Source of the DNA: Acorus gramineus
Taxonomy: Eukaryota > Streptophyta > Magnoliopsida > Acorales > Acoraceae
Assembly: GCA_030737835.1 (NCBI GenBank)
Contig: CM060847.1
Coordinates: 22,528,706-22,592,705, forward strand
DNA: 64,000 nt
Direction: 5' to 3'
Part shown: positions 37,301 to 47,659 of the stretch, piece after piece
Position numbering within the stretch: the stretch's first letter is position 1
How the letters are laid out: the number at the start of each line of letters is the position of its first letter
Notes under the pieces: model-generated
Databases searched by the model: none
What the model saw: the letters and a program-made list of their open reading frames with translations, nothing else
Told to the model about the DNA's origin: nothing
Position numbers and translations under genes: made by a program

Positions 37301-37662
37301 TATCTTGGAAGGCCAAGAAACAAGACATTGTTTCTCGTTCGAGTGCTGAGGCCGATGCTACTGCTGAGGTTGTTTGGCTTCGGCGCCTCCTCTCTGACAT
37401 GGGCGTCATTCTATCTGCGTCTACTCCTCTATATTGTGACAACAAGAGCGCCATTCAGATTGCTAGCAATCTCATTTTTCATGAACATACAAAGCACATC
37501 GAGATCGATTGTCACGTCATCCGTCATCATTCTATTTCGGGCACTATATCACTCCCATGTATTTCCTCTTCTCTTCAGTTATCAGACTTTTTCACAAAGT
37601 CTCATACACTTCAGCGGCATGATTTCTTGTTGAGCAAACTCTCGGTGTATGATCCACCATGA
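34400..37662 (+). pseudogene. copia pol (protease, integrase, RT, RNase H), broken
   Basis: Domains in order: aspartic protease active site DSGASHHMT (34535-34560); GAG-pre-integrase zinc motif HRRLGH...CVGCKLAKH (34935-35055); integrase with FIDDFSRFTW (about 35180-35210), DCGGEY (about 35308-35325) and the ERKHRHILETTRSL region; reverse transcriptase HKARLVARGFTQQHGIDYDE (36330-36390), LYGLKQAPRAW and YVDDM (about 36734-36748); RNase H with YTDADWAGD and STTGICVFLG; terminal LSDFFTKS. Breaks: a one-base frameshift near 35126, and an in-frame TGA at 36247-36249 just before the RT domain. The RT/RNase H frame from 36250 to 37662 is intact. Confidence 0.92.
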
Positions 37663-37676
37663 GTTTGAGGGGGGGG

Positions 37677-37804
37677 TGTTAAATGTATATATATATGTTA
37701 GGGTTAAGGGTAGATTAGTCTTTTCCTTGTTTTCCTTTTTGTACTATAAATATTGGATACAAACCCTAATAAGATTCTTGATTCATTCTTTTCATATTCT
37801 AACA
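37677..37804 (+). repeat. 3' LTR of the complete copia element
   Basis: TGTTAAATGTATAT...TTCTAACA directly after the polypurine tract. See 32291-32423. Confidence 0.95.
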
Positions 37805-38046
37805 AAAATCTAGTGAATCATATATATCGTTAGATGAAGTATATACCTGGTTTTTTCTTTTTTATGTATTTATTAAAAATGAGGTCATTCACTCGAAATG
37901 GAGCGATGAACCCTTTTCATCGTCAAAGCGTATACTTCGTCAGATGATACTTATAATTTTTTTAAAAATATAAACATACGTGATCTCCCTTCCACGCTTT
38001 GAACTATTAAAAGGACCAAGTCTAACATATTTCTTAGAATTATTTT

Positions 38047-38260
38047 TACTGAGCGTTGATATACTCAGTCTGTTTTGCAGCCCAATTTGCAGTCTCATAC
38101 AAGATGATAATGCAGTAAATATTGTGCTATAATAGTGTATGAGTTTTTATTATAGCATATTGTATAATTTTTTTTACACTATTGTATCTCAGTATATATT
38201 TCATTTCATATAACAGTATGTATTTCAATGGGAGAATGTATAATTTAAGAATAATGTTAC
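38047..38260 (+). repeat. Dispersed repeat R2, copy 1
   Basis: Aligns with 58975-59180: 'gatayac.cag.c..tttgcag', 'ctgata..gtgtatga', 'ttttttacactattgtatct' and 'atttcatataa.a.tatatttcaa' occur in the same order. Rich in small palindromes around 'atagtgtat'. Non-coding. Confidence 0.55.
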
Positions 38261-38599
38261 GTCTAGCTTCAGTTTCAGTCTCAATTCCAGTCTACATGTG
38301 TTTTAATTTTTTAAAAATAATACAACAAGGTACATGTTTTTTTTTAAAATAAAGCATATACTCAAATGAATTGCATGGATGCATTTATAGGGAAAAAAAA
38401 ATTCAAAACATATATCTTGTTAACGTAAATATATGCATCATTAATTTTCTATAGACAGATATAAGATTGAAATAACACTAAAAATGAATGAATCTAGATA
38501 TAACAGTGCCCATAATTTAAAATAATAAAAAAAATTCCGATGTAGTATGCAACTGAGGGTATAAAATAATCAAAGCTGAACATATCACTTTTCCATTTT

Positions 38600-38815
38600 C
38601 ACTGCTGGGCTGGACTCAAACTGGTCCTCTCCAATTGGGCTCTTACCGACCCGATAACAAAAAACGCAACCAGACGACGGACCCGCTCACGCTAAACAAA
38701 ACATCAACCGTCCGATCATCGTAAAAAATGGAAACTTTCGAAACGGACGGTCAAAACAGAATCCCCTCTTTCAGAACCCTAACCCTAACAACCCCCTCTC
38801 CCCCTATATAATCAC
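38600..38815 (+). promoter_or_regulatory. Strong plant promoter: site II, telo boxes and TATA
   Basis: Two TGGGCT site II elements (about 38606 and 38637), a double telo box AACCCTAACCCTAAC (38777-38791 region) and a good TATA box CTATATAATC (38804-38813). They are followed by a CT-rich initiator zone. This combination is typical of plant genes for translation and ribosome biogenesis. Related accgtccgatc/gatcggacgg-type elements occur at about 38706 and 38741 in opposite orientations. The transcript would start near 38835-38845 on the plus strand. Confidence 0.6.
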
Positions 38816-39019
38816 CACACATCAAAACCTCCTCCATCTCTCTCTCTCTCTCTACACGCAAAATCTCTCTTGTTCTTCAGTTCTGCTGTTTTTTTTATTC
38901 TTCTTCTTCTCTGTTTTATATCGATTTGAAAGCCATGGAAGAGCGAATCAACGGCTGGTGATGATTGATCTTGACGAGATCTTAGCGGATTTCAGTGAGT
39001 CCTTCGGGCCGATGATCTG

Positions 39020-40583
39020 ACTTTGTTGTTACACACACTGAAGCCTCTGATTTTGTTATTCTTGATTTTGAAAACGTTTAATCTTTTTTTGTCTTCATTT
39101 GGTTTGATTTGTTTTTTTTTTTAAATTTTTTTGAAGCGATTAGGGTTTTGTTTTATTTTCTTCTTTAAAGTTGCGATGATGAGATGAAAATGAACGTGGT
39201 GCGGTGATTGGCTAGTTATCGTGACTCGCCGTGAACCAGAAAACCCAAAAAACGACTTCTCTTTCCACTGAGCAACGGATCCTATCCGGATCTTTGGTTT
39301 TTTTATTATATTGATCCTCTGTTTTAGATTCGATTATTTGATTTATATATATTAAATTCAAATTTTAAACCCGGATATGAAATAGGCTATGGAATATCAT
39401 GGGATAAAACAAAATAAATAATTTTTGGTGTTTGATTACGGTAAGTGTGTTTTAATATAATGATTTTATGATGATTATTTATAAACAAGACAAGATAAAT
39501 TTAAAGAAAATTAATCTTTCGTGTCAATAATTTAAAGGAGATGTAAAAGAAAATTCAGTAACAATTCATTTGATACTTTCATAATAACACGGTAGCACTT
39601 ATATAATACAATAAAAAAGCATAAATTATATAAATCTATTGAATTATAAGTATTCAACTCGAACATGAACAATCTATATAAAATGTGAACATAATTAATC
39701 ACATTATCTCATAAATTAAACAAAAATAGAATTTATCAGACATGTAAACATAATAAATTGACATACAATCAGACATGAAACAAAATGTGCAATGTAGTAA
39801 ACAAAATGCATCTTTGTTGAAACCTTAATAGCTTATAATAGCTTTTTAGCTTGATCTTCTAAAGAATGATGCCATTTAATATCTTAACTTAAATTCCAAA
39901 ACCATGTACAAATCAGACAATTATACACATCTCATATAAATATACTATGCAGGAGGGAATGCGATTAAGAGAGATTAATATATTCTTTGCTTATTTATAT
40001 CTTCATCCACATGAAAATAACAATGATTGAATAGCCAACAAATTGAATAGTTAGAGAGAGAAGGGAATCGAAGGAGAACACCCACATCCCCATTTTTTTA
40101 AAGGGAAAAATCTATACAGCTCTGATATTTGATTGAAATGAAATCCACGTAACCTTGACTTTTTAATTCCTTGAAAACATGTCAAATAATCATATCAATA
40201 AAATCCAAAAAGAGGAATATTTTGTACAAATTTAATTTGGTTAACTCTGATAACAAATATAATATATTAAAAAATTGTTATAACGGGTTAAAAATGTAAA
40301 AATTTGATGATTTTATTCTTTTTATATATATTATAAAATTATAATTGTATTTATAGAATAAAATTATCATTTATAGGATATTTTTTGTATTTTTAACTTT
40401 TTTTTTTTTTTATATATTGTGTTTTTTATTAGAATTATTTAAACATAATTTATCATGGGGTTATTTAAATTTATTAAATGTTTTTAAGGAGTTATATGAA
40501 TTTTAAAAGATATCATGGGTTTATAAGTTTCAGTCGGTTTATACTTTACAGGGTATTATATGGATTTTTTTTTTTTTTTTTTT
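39020..40583. other. AT-rich DNA, possibly intronic
   Basis: Downstream of the short first exon at 38.9 kb. No frames with recognisable content, many A/T homopolymers. Nothing else identified. Confidence 0.4.
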
Positions 40584-41557
40584 GGTTAAAGACATCTAAT
40601 TCCTTACAAATATGGGAAAACTCATGTAAGTACTTACTAAAATTAGAAGAGACATACGAGTCCTTGAAAACTAAAAAAAAAACTCAATTATCATTCTTGA
40701 GTTAAATTTTCATCCAAACTTATAAACAGTCATAAAGATAAATTAGTCCATGCAAAAGACAAAATTGTCCCTGAAAGACTTTTACATTAAATTGTGTACA
40801 CATTGTAGTTCCTATAAACAATCATAAAGACAAATTAATCTCTGTAAAAGACAAAATTGCCCCTGAAAGATTTTTACATTTAATTGAATAAACATTACAG
40901 TCCTTATAAATAATCGTAAAAACAAAATGGTCCCTGTAAAAGATCAAAATGCCCCTGAAGAATGCATTCTACCGATTAAAATATTATTTTTACATCCAAA
41001 TTGTGATCTTCTGGTGGAGTGTGATTGAGAGGGTAGAAGATGAAAAAATAAATAAATAAATTATATTATTTATCTTTATGATTGTTTATAAGGACTGCAA
41101 TGTCTACACATTTAAATGTAAAAATCCTTCAGGGGTATTTTTATCTTTTACATGAACCAATTTGTCTTTACGATTATTTATAAATACTGTAATGTCTATT
41201 CAATTAAATGTAAAAGTCTTTCAGGGACAATTTTGTCTTTTGCGGGGATTAATTTTCTTTATGATTATTTATAGGGACAACAATGTGTACACAATTTAAT
41301 GTAAAAATCTTTTAGGGACAATTTTATCTTTTGCAGGGATTAATTTGTCTTTATGACTGTTTATAAAGACTTCAATGTCAACACAATTATATGTGATGGA
41401 ATATTTTGGGAATATTCCGTTAAGTTTGGATGGAAATTTAACTCAGGGATGATAATTGGGTTTTTTTAAGTTTTCAGGGACTTGTACGTCTGTCCCAATT
41501 TTAATAGGGACTTATATGGGTTTTCTCATGTTTGTAGGGACTTAGATGTCTTTAACC
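40584..41557. mobile_element. Fold-back element with about 450-bp arms
   Basis: The left end GGTTAAAGACATCTAATTCC and the right end (other strand) GGGTTAAAGACATCTAAGTC begin two arms that align over most of the element. Shared blocks include 'gagttaaatttycatccaaactta' and 'gtgtacacattgt'. Inside each arm a roughly 70-80 bp unit ('ataaacaatcataaagacaaatta...aaagacaaaattgcccctgaaagatttttacatt') is repeated about three times. It has no transposase. The long arms suggest a Mutator-like or fold-back type; both ends lie in T/A homopolymers, so the target duplication is hidden. Confidence 0.8.
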
Positions 41558-43319
41558 CTTTTTTTTTTTTAAATGTTAAACGGGTTGGGCGGGCCCATTT
41601 AAATTTTGTAAACTGATGTGCCTGCTTAAGCGGGTGCATATTCTGTGTCGGAGTGCCTATGCCGGTCCTACCCTCATATCTCTGTTTTTTGGCCTACATA
41701 GTTTGATTGGATTACCGAATCGCTTTGATGGCCACATGTGCGTGCGGCCACACAGGCCCCACAGGAGAACACTGGATGTGGTGAATACTCAGATATAACA
41801 TATTTCAGATTAAATTGGTATAAAATAGTATATAAATTTTAATAAATTTTTAAAATTAAAATTATTTTAAATTATTTCATTTTAAAAAAATTGTAGACCC
41901 ACGTATCAACTGTCATCACTTTTTCTTTTTCTGTTTTTGTAATCACATCTTATCACTCTCCAATGAATATGTTATGTGGGGGTGAGATCTCAAGCATTAA
42001 TATATGGGATTCCAGTGCTTCCAGAAGGGAAAGTCCTCTTTTTTGCACCCCTAAAATTTTTAGAGACCACCTCTTAGGTTATTGGTTAGTAAATTTTTTT
42101 ATTAAATTTTGAGACACCTCTTGTGTTGGTTGGTGTTAAAAGTAAGTTTTGTTGGGGATAAATTGTATATGAAGAAATAATTTTATGTTTTTTTTTAAAA
42201 TATCAAGATATAAGAGTAGATGTCTTTGAATAAAATTAAGGACATAAAAAAAAATTTACTGACCAAAAAATAAATAAATAAAGATTCTATTTTTAAACGA
42301 GCCTTATTTATATGATTGTGCAAAAGAAAATTGAGCTGTCAAATACATTAGGCCTCATATTTTTGAAATAAAAGGTAAATGTTTGTTACCCGATTTTATT
42401 GCTGAACTCGAATTATAAATTCTGAAATGGGGGAGAAGAGAGTGAGATAGAAGCCCATCTCCAAATAAAAATAAACACAGAAGCATAAAAAGAACAGTAA
42501 TGTTAAGTCACTCCCCACTCCGTGACATCTACCTGTATAAATTACCCCGTACTTCATTCAATGTTTTTTTTTTCAAGCCATTAACTCAAAATATCATCTA
42601 GAGATTCATCCTCCTCACTCAAAACTTTTCCATCAAATGTTTGACAACATAATGGTTTAAATTTTTGTTACAAGGACAAATCAAATTACAGTATTTTTGT
42701 TCACATCTCTTATCTTTTTTTCCCATCTCTCTTTTCTTACCTTTATCATTTTGACTTATCAATTTGATTTAAGCATTTTCTGTCTAAATGATTATTACTC
42801 CAACAATGACATAAGCGATTCTGATTGCAGTTCATGGTAATGAAGTTATAAATACAATGTATTCTATGAAATATCAGTCATTTTTTTTTTTGAATAATAT
42901 ATGAAATATCAGTCATTTGAACCGTTGTTCATTTTTTTCGAAAACATTCACACATGTTAACATGGTTTTGTTTTCGAAACTTTGAGCCATCTTAATACTT
43001 CATATCCCTAATAAACCTTGAATCAAAACTTGGGAATGTGGATTATCTTGAAAATTTTGTTTGATGATTATTTATCATGCAAATAGAAATCAGTCCAACA
43101 TTAGTTCTTTCTTAAGGGTAGGTGAATCGATAATTAATTTAAACAATTGATCATATTTATCATTCTAGAAAGCATGGAGATTGTCCTCCATGTGAGGATT
43201 ACTTATGAGCTCCTCTAATCTTTTTTGGGCTTTTTTTTTCTTGGTTTAATGAGATCTCTCGTCTCCGTTGCATGGAGATTTTCATTTGACAATATAACCA
43301 GACAAGTCCCAACTCTAAA
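41558..43319. other. Intergenic
   Basis: AT-rich, no gene. A short frame at 41616-41798 has no domain. 42040-42310 has a suggestive inverted pairing ('ggttagtaaattttttta' with 'aaatttactgacc') that may be a small eroded MITE. Confidence 0.35.
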
Positions 43320-43616
43320 GGGCTAGTTTGATAATGGGATAAGTGGTGGGATAAAGGATAATTATGGGGATAAGTGAGTGGGATGACAGCTTATCCCTAT
43401 TTAGTATAAAAAATAATCAGATAAACTACATACAATGATTCAATTTTGAAATGAAAATGAGAATATTTTATTCCACTTAAAGGCTGAGATAACATTTATC
43501 CTCATTTTTTATCTCAATTTTGACAATTGTAAATATGAACAAAATCAATTGACTTTTTATTCTTTAAAATTAAGATAATTTATCTTCAAAATCTTAATCC
43601 CTTATCAAACTAGTCC
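43320..43616. mobile_element. Tourist-like MITE, TSD TAA(A)
   Basis: Ends GGGCTAGTTTGATAATGGGA and, on the other strand, GGACTAGTTTGATAAGGGAT. Flanked by TAAA on both sides (43316-43319 and 43617-43620), within the 3-bp TAA preference of PIF/Harbinger elements. The interior has 'ggataa' and 'ttatcc' motifs in opposite orientations. Non-coding. Confidence 0.75.
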
Positions 43617-43859
43617 TAAATAATCATGTGTGATTTAAATGTTTGTTTGACTTATTGAGAATGTAAAATTTACTTTCAAGAGCATTTCTAGAGGCATTTA
43701 CATTCATCTGCGTACAATTTCTTATTTGACAAATGATATTTTTCTTTTGTGGAGCAGACTGCAGCAAGACTTTGTTGAGTGGTTACAACCTGAAAACATT
43801 TGAATATAGCAGTGAAAAATTTGTTAAGTATTTTTTAAGAGGAATGTTGGAACATCATA

Positions 43860-43930
43860 ATAATAAATGATGCCCTTGAACAAAAGCAGATGAGAGATGA
43901 GGGACCTCCGAGAAAATAAAGTAATTTTGA
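43860..43930 (+). repeat. LINE-tail-like motif
   Basis: 'gatgagagatgagggacctccgag' resembles the block at 49505-49560 (opposite strand: 'ggaggtccctcatctgacatctccc') and at 14060 and 16110. It looks like the 3' terminal segment of one retroposon family scattered through the window. Confidence 0.35.
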
Positions 43931-44371
43931 AAGGAAATTATTAAACTTTGTCAAGTCTATGTCCAATCTAACGATGTACCATAACTCATATACTCAAGAT
44001 CGTTGTCTAACAAGATATAAAATCCGCTTGATGAAATTATAATATTTCATTTCTGAATGAGTTCATACAATTAGAGTGTTGTGTATATATATTTATTTCA
44101 TTAGATAAAATATTATTTTTTAAAAAATTTAAAATGTGTACCAACTGTAGGAAGGGTTGTAAACTGGATTGTATCCATGTTTCAAATTGTTTTTAGAAAA
44201 ATAAATATTATATGGTATTTAAATATCCAAAATATTTTTGCAGATATCAAAATATTTCCTTTCAGAAATATTTGAAATGGATATTTATTATGTGGTTTTA
44301 AACTCAATTATAGAAGTATTAGTATTTTTAAAATTTAAATAATATTTACATCTTTCTGCTACATTCTGTAA

Positions 44372-45722
44372 GGGTCTGTTTGGATAGGAGTATTGGATGT
44401 CTGGATTGAGATTGAGAATCCCAACACAGGTCAATAAGTTGTTTGGATAAATTTTAAAAGGGAGATTATGATTGAGAGAGTGGGATTAGAAATCCTTGAT
44501 TAGGGGGATTGGGAATCCCCCTCAAGAAGTGGTATTCCCCCAATCTCAATCCAGGTGGATTGAAAAAAATGCATTTTTACCCAGGCTCTTCATCTCCCTT
44601 ACAATATATATATGTATATATATATATATAGTGCAATGATAAGATGCAGTCACCATACCCTCTTTCTTAGGTGTGGTCATCGTGTCATTACCATCCGATT
44701 AAATGGATTTTAATCAGACGGTTAAAATAATCACCCCATGAAATCACATATATCCCTATAAATCGTGATCCCTTTTTTTTCTCCACACAATCTCCCTATT
44801 TTTCTCTTGTGATTTTTTTATGGAATATCTTCTCGTCATCCGATTAAATGCACCTAATTATACGGTGATTATTAAGTGACTGCATATTAAAATAAGGTAT
44901 GATATCCACACCATATCGCCTCTCATAGAAGATATTCCATAAAAAAATCACAAGAGAAGAATTGGGAGATTGTGTGGAGAAAAAAGAGGGATCACAGATA
45001 TATGTGATTTCATGGGTGATTATTTTAACCGTCTGATTAAAATTCATTTAATCGGATGGTAATGACACGGTGACCACACCTAAGGAAGAGGGTATGGTGA
45101 CTGCATCTTATCATTTCACTATGTTATATATACATATGTATATATGTATGTGTGTGTGTGTAAATATACATATAATAATATTTAAAAATATACATATTTT
45201 TTGAAATTTATGTTCAGAAATCTACACCTTGTTTATATATAGTATGAATATAATATATATATATATATTATATATTGAGAAATCTGCAACATATATGCTA
45301 TAATATAAATATATAGTATATATGTTGAGAAATCTGCACCTTGAGAATATAATATATATTATATTATATATTTAAATATACATATAAGTATATTTAAAAA
45401 TATAAATATACATATATATACATCACATGATTCATGTGATTTATCATGAAATATTTTAATGTGTTTCGGATATGCCCTCGTAAATTGATTTTATTATTTT
45501 ATATCATCTAAAATATATATATTGGATATTTTTGAAAATATATATTTTTTATATTATAATTCAGGCATTACCAAACACATGATTGGGATTGAGAATCTCA
45601 ATCCTGTTTTTTGAATCATATTCCTTATCAAACAGGTTGACATGATTCATAATCCCAATCCACCTGAATTTAAAATCTCATAATTCACAGAATCTCAATC
45701 CTACTTGTCAACCAAACTGCCC
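44372..45722. mobile_element. PIF/Harbinger-like (Tourist) element, TSD TAA, host of a nested fold-back
   Basis: The left end GGGTCTGTTTGGATAGGAGT and the right end (other strand) GGGCAGTTTGGTTGACAAGT continue into matching 'ggattgagattgagaatcccaa' blocks. Flanked by TAA at 44369-44371 and 45723-45725. Without the inserted fold-back (44629-45121) it would be about 0.86 kb. The centre is TA-microsatellite-rich. No transposase. Confidence 0.62.
44629..45121. mobile_element. Fold-back element with about 200-bp near-identical arms
   Basis: The left end TAGTGCAATGATAAGATGCA and, on the other strand, TAGTGAAATGATAAGATGCA continue as arms of about 200 bp with only scattered mismatches. They are separated by about 95 bp. 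Motifs such as 'ccatccgattaaatg.attttaatcagacggttaaaat' and 'ctccacacaatctccc' appear in both arms. Inserted in a TA repeat, so the target duplication is not readable. Diverged relatives sit at 30440-30738 and 8510-8765. Confidence 0.85.
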
Positions 45723-47659
45723 TAACCCTATTAGCAATTAGTTAGCAATAAAATCTCTGCACAATATAAGCTCCACAAACTGCCCTAACCCTATTAGCAA
45801 ACTGCCCTAATCCTACATGTCATCACATCACCAACACAATACATACTTAGCAATAAAATCTCTGCACAATATAAGCTCCACAATGTCAATATATAGTAGT
45901 ACCAAAAAAAAAAAAAACACAGCAATTAGTTCTTAAGAATATGTACTTTATATCTTGTAAAAAATATATACTTAAAAATACTTCTGATGCACATCACCAA
46001 CGCAATATATAAAATCACCATGCACTATAAGCTCCACAATATCAATATACAGTCCACTACAAAAAATAAATAAATAAATAAATACACATCAATTAGTTCA
46101 TATGAACATGTACTTTATATTTTGTAAAAAAACAATCATTGTGAACTAGTATATACTTAAAAATACTTCTGATGCAAACAGAGCTGCAAAAGTTGAGGTT
46201 AACTTTGAACAGCCCCTTTTTTAACATTCTTGATTACTTCTTTTTTCATGCAGTTGAAAGTCAGAATTCAAATATTCCAAACCCAGCCAAAGCAAGCAGT
46301 CAAAAAAGGCAGCCAAAAAGAGCAAAACTTTTTATTTCACACACACACACACACACAATGGGTGCAAAAACAAAAGAGGAGATCCAAATATATCTTTTCT
46401 TTCTTGTATCAAAAAGAAGGTACAAACGGCATGCTTTGTATCTCACAGCAACCCCTGACTGCAAACAAACAATACACTGACTACTGTAATAGCAACAGTT
46501 ACATGTAGCAGAAAATATAAAAGACAAAACATATGGGTCTTCACATAATAATGAGTTTTACATTATTCACTTCAGAATGATTAACTATGTGGACTTATTA
46601 AATAGGTGGTGAAGCTATTTTTCTGGATCAGCATCTCATATTGAATTTGACGACCATCTAAAAAGGCTCTCTTTTCTCTCTCCCTCTCTGTCTCTCTGTG
46701 CAGCTGATTTGTGAAAATTCTTCTACCCATTGGGTTCAGTTGGTGCACATAATTGTATAGGTCTGTGAATGGTGTGCACGCGGCTTCTCACAAAAAGTTA
46801 CAGCTTATCAATACCAATGAGATTTATGGGCCCATGCACGCGCTCCCTTCTGAAAAATAACTGCAAGTCCAGAAATAACCTCTATTAGCTTCTGGCATTA
46901 GCATGAACTACACGAAGATGGTAAAAAAAAGGAAAATAAGAATCATTGAAGGGCAAGCCTATGATGAACTATGGTGAATATGAAGAGGTGACATCAACAA
47001 CTAACAAATCATATAAGATCATAATAAACTAAGATCAGCTGCAGTCATGGAAGCTTTGGTGAGTCATCGGTAGATGAGGGTATACCATACAAGGGCATAC
47101 ATGAATGAGAGCAATCCGGCAATGCAGGAAAAAACAATAACAATAAGACAACGAAGAAGAAGAACAAATATATAAATAAATAAATAAATAAATAAGTCAA
47201 TTGCTTAATATCTCTCGAGTATACATGAATGACAGCAACTTCAGGGGAGGATGCATTGATATACAGGAGCACTAATTTACAACCCCCCATGTATGTGTAC
47301 AAATCAACACATGGGAAGATCACTAATTAACTGACTGACATCTTGGCAGGGGTACTGGATTCAAATGTCATTCTTGTTTCTAGGATATTACAGGCTTTGC
47401 AGACTGTAATATTAAGAAAAGCCAGGACTGATTGTTTTAGAAGCTGATTCAGGAGAAACTTTCCACATGCATACATTGATTTGTACGGCGTCAGGATTCC
47501 CGCTCAATATAAGCCCCACTTTCATTCTTTAAGAAAAAACTCAAGTCTTCGATTTAGAATAAATGAAATAATCCTTCTCACTTAATCCACAGCAATTTAT
47601 GAGCGTGTAAAGTATAGGGGTAAGGAGACTCACAGATTATCAACAAGCAGTTAGCTGAT
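45723..47659. other. Intergenic and ERG 3' flank
   Basis: 45730-46160 contains two direct copies of a roughly 45-bp block ('caataaaatctctgcacaatataagctccacaa'), with a third related one at 46005-46040. A CA microsatellite lies at 46338-46357. The frames at 46172-46527 cross this microsatellite on both strands and show no domain. 47172-47193 is a (TAAA) repeat. The part next to 47660 is the ERG 3' UTR on the minus strand. Confidence 0.45.

Larger units (their letters stand above)
32291..37804 (+). mobile_element. Complete Ty1/copia LTR retrotransposon, coding frames broken
   Basis: A 5.5-kb element with two LTRs, a primer binding site, gag, protease, integrase, reverse transcriptase, RNase H and a polypurine tract (GAGGGGGGG just before 37677). 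It is flanked by the direct repeat AAAAT (32286-32290 and 37805-37809). The order protease-integrase-RT-RNase H defines Ty1/copia. LTRs are short (133 and 128 bp) and differ at several positions outside a TA microsatellite, so the insertion is not very recent. The frames carry at least three frameshifts and one nonsense codon, so this copy is non-autonomous. Confidence 0.96.
32225..37990 (+). repeat. Dispersed repeat R1 split by the copia insertion
   Basis: The outer parts 32225-32290 and 37805-37990 together form one R1 copy (compare 20946-21180). They are interrupted exactly at the target duplication AAAAT by the retrotransposon, so R1 is older than the insertion. Confidence 0.62.
38935..43870 (+). 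other. Putative transcript with two overlapping mini-ORFs and a distant second exon
   Basis: Downstream of the 38.6-38.8 kb promoter, an 8-codon ORF (38935-38961, MEERINGW) ends in TGATG, whose last three bases start a second ORF at 38961. A GTGAGT donor follows at 38995. Without splicing the second ORF encodes 19 residues. The best acceptor I see that keeps it open is at 43757 (TTTTGTGGAGCAG), giving exon 43758 onward and a 48-residue product (MIDLDEILADF + NCSKTLLSGYNLK... to the stop at 43868-43870). This pairing spans a 4.8-kb intron containing a fold-back element and is speculative. I do not recognise the peptide. A leader exon of a gene interrupted by transposons, or a non-coding RNA, are alternatives. 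Confidence 0.28.

Noticed and set aside
38952..39020. Possible box C/D snoRNA (GTGATGA ... CTGA about 55 nt apart) at the 38.9-kb exon
   Set aside because: The bases flanking the two boxes do not form the required short terminal stem, and the C-box match is explained by the TGATG overlap of the two mini-ORFs.
46172..46527. ORFs on both strands around a CA microsatellite
   Set aside because: They depend on the microsatellite being read through and show no domain; no promoter or splice context supports a gene.
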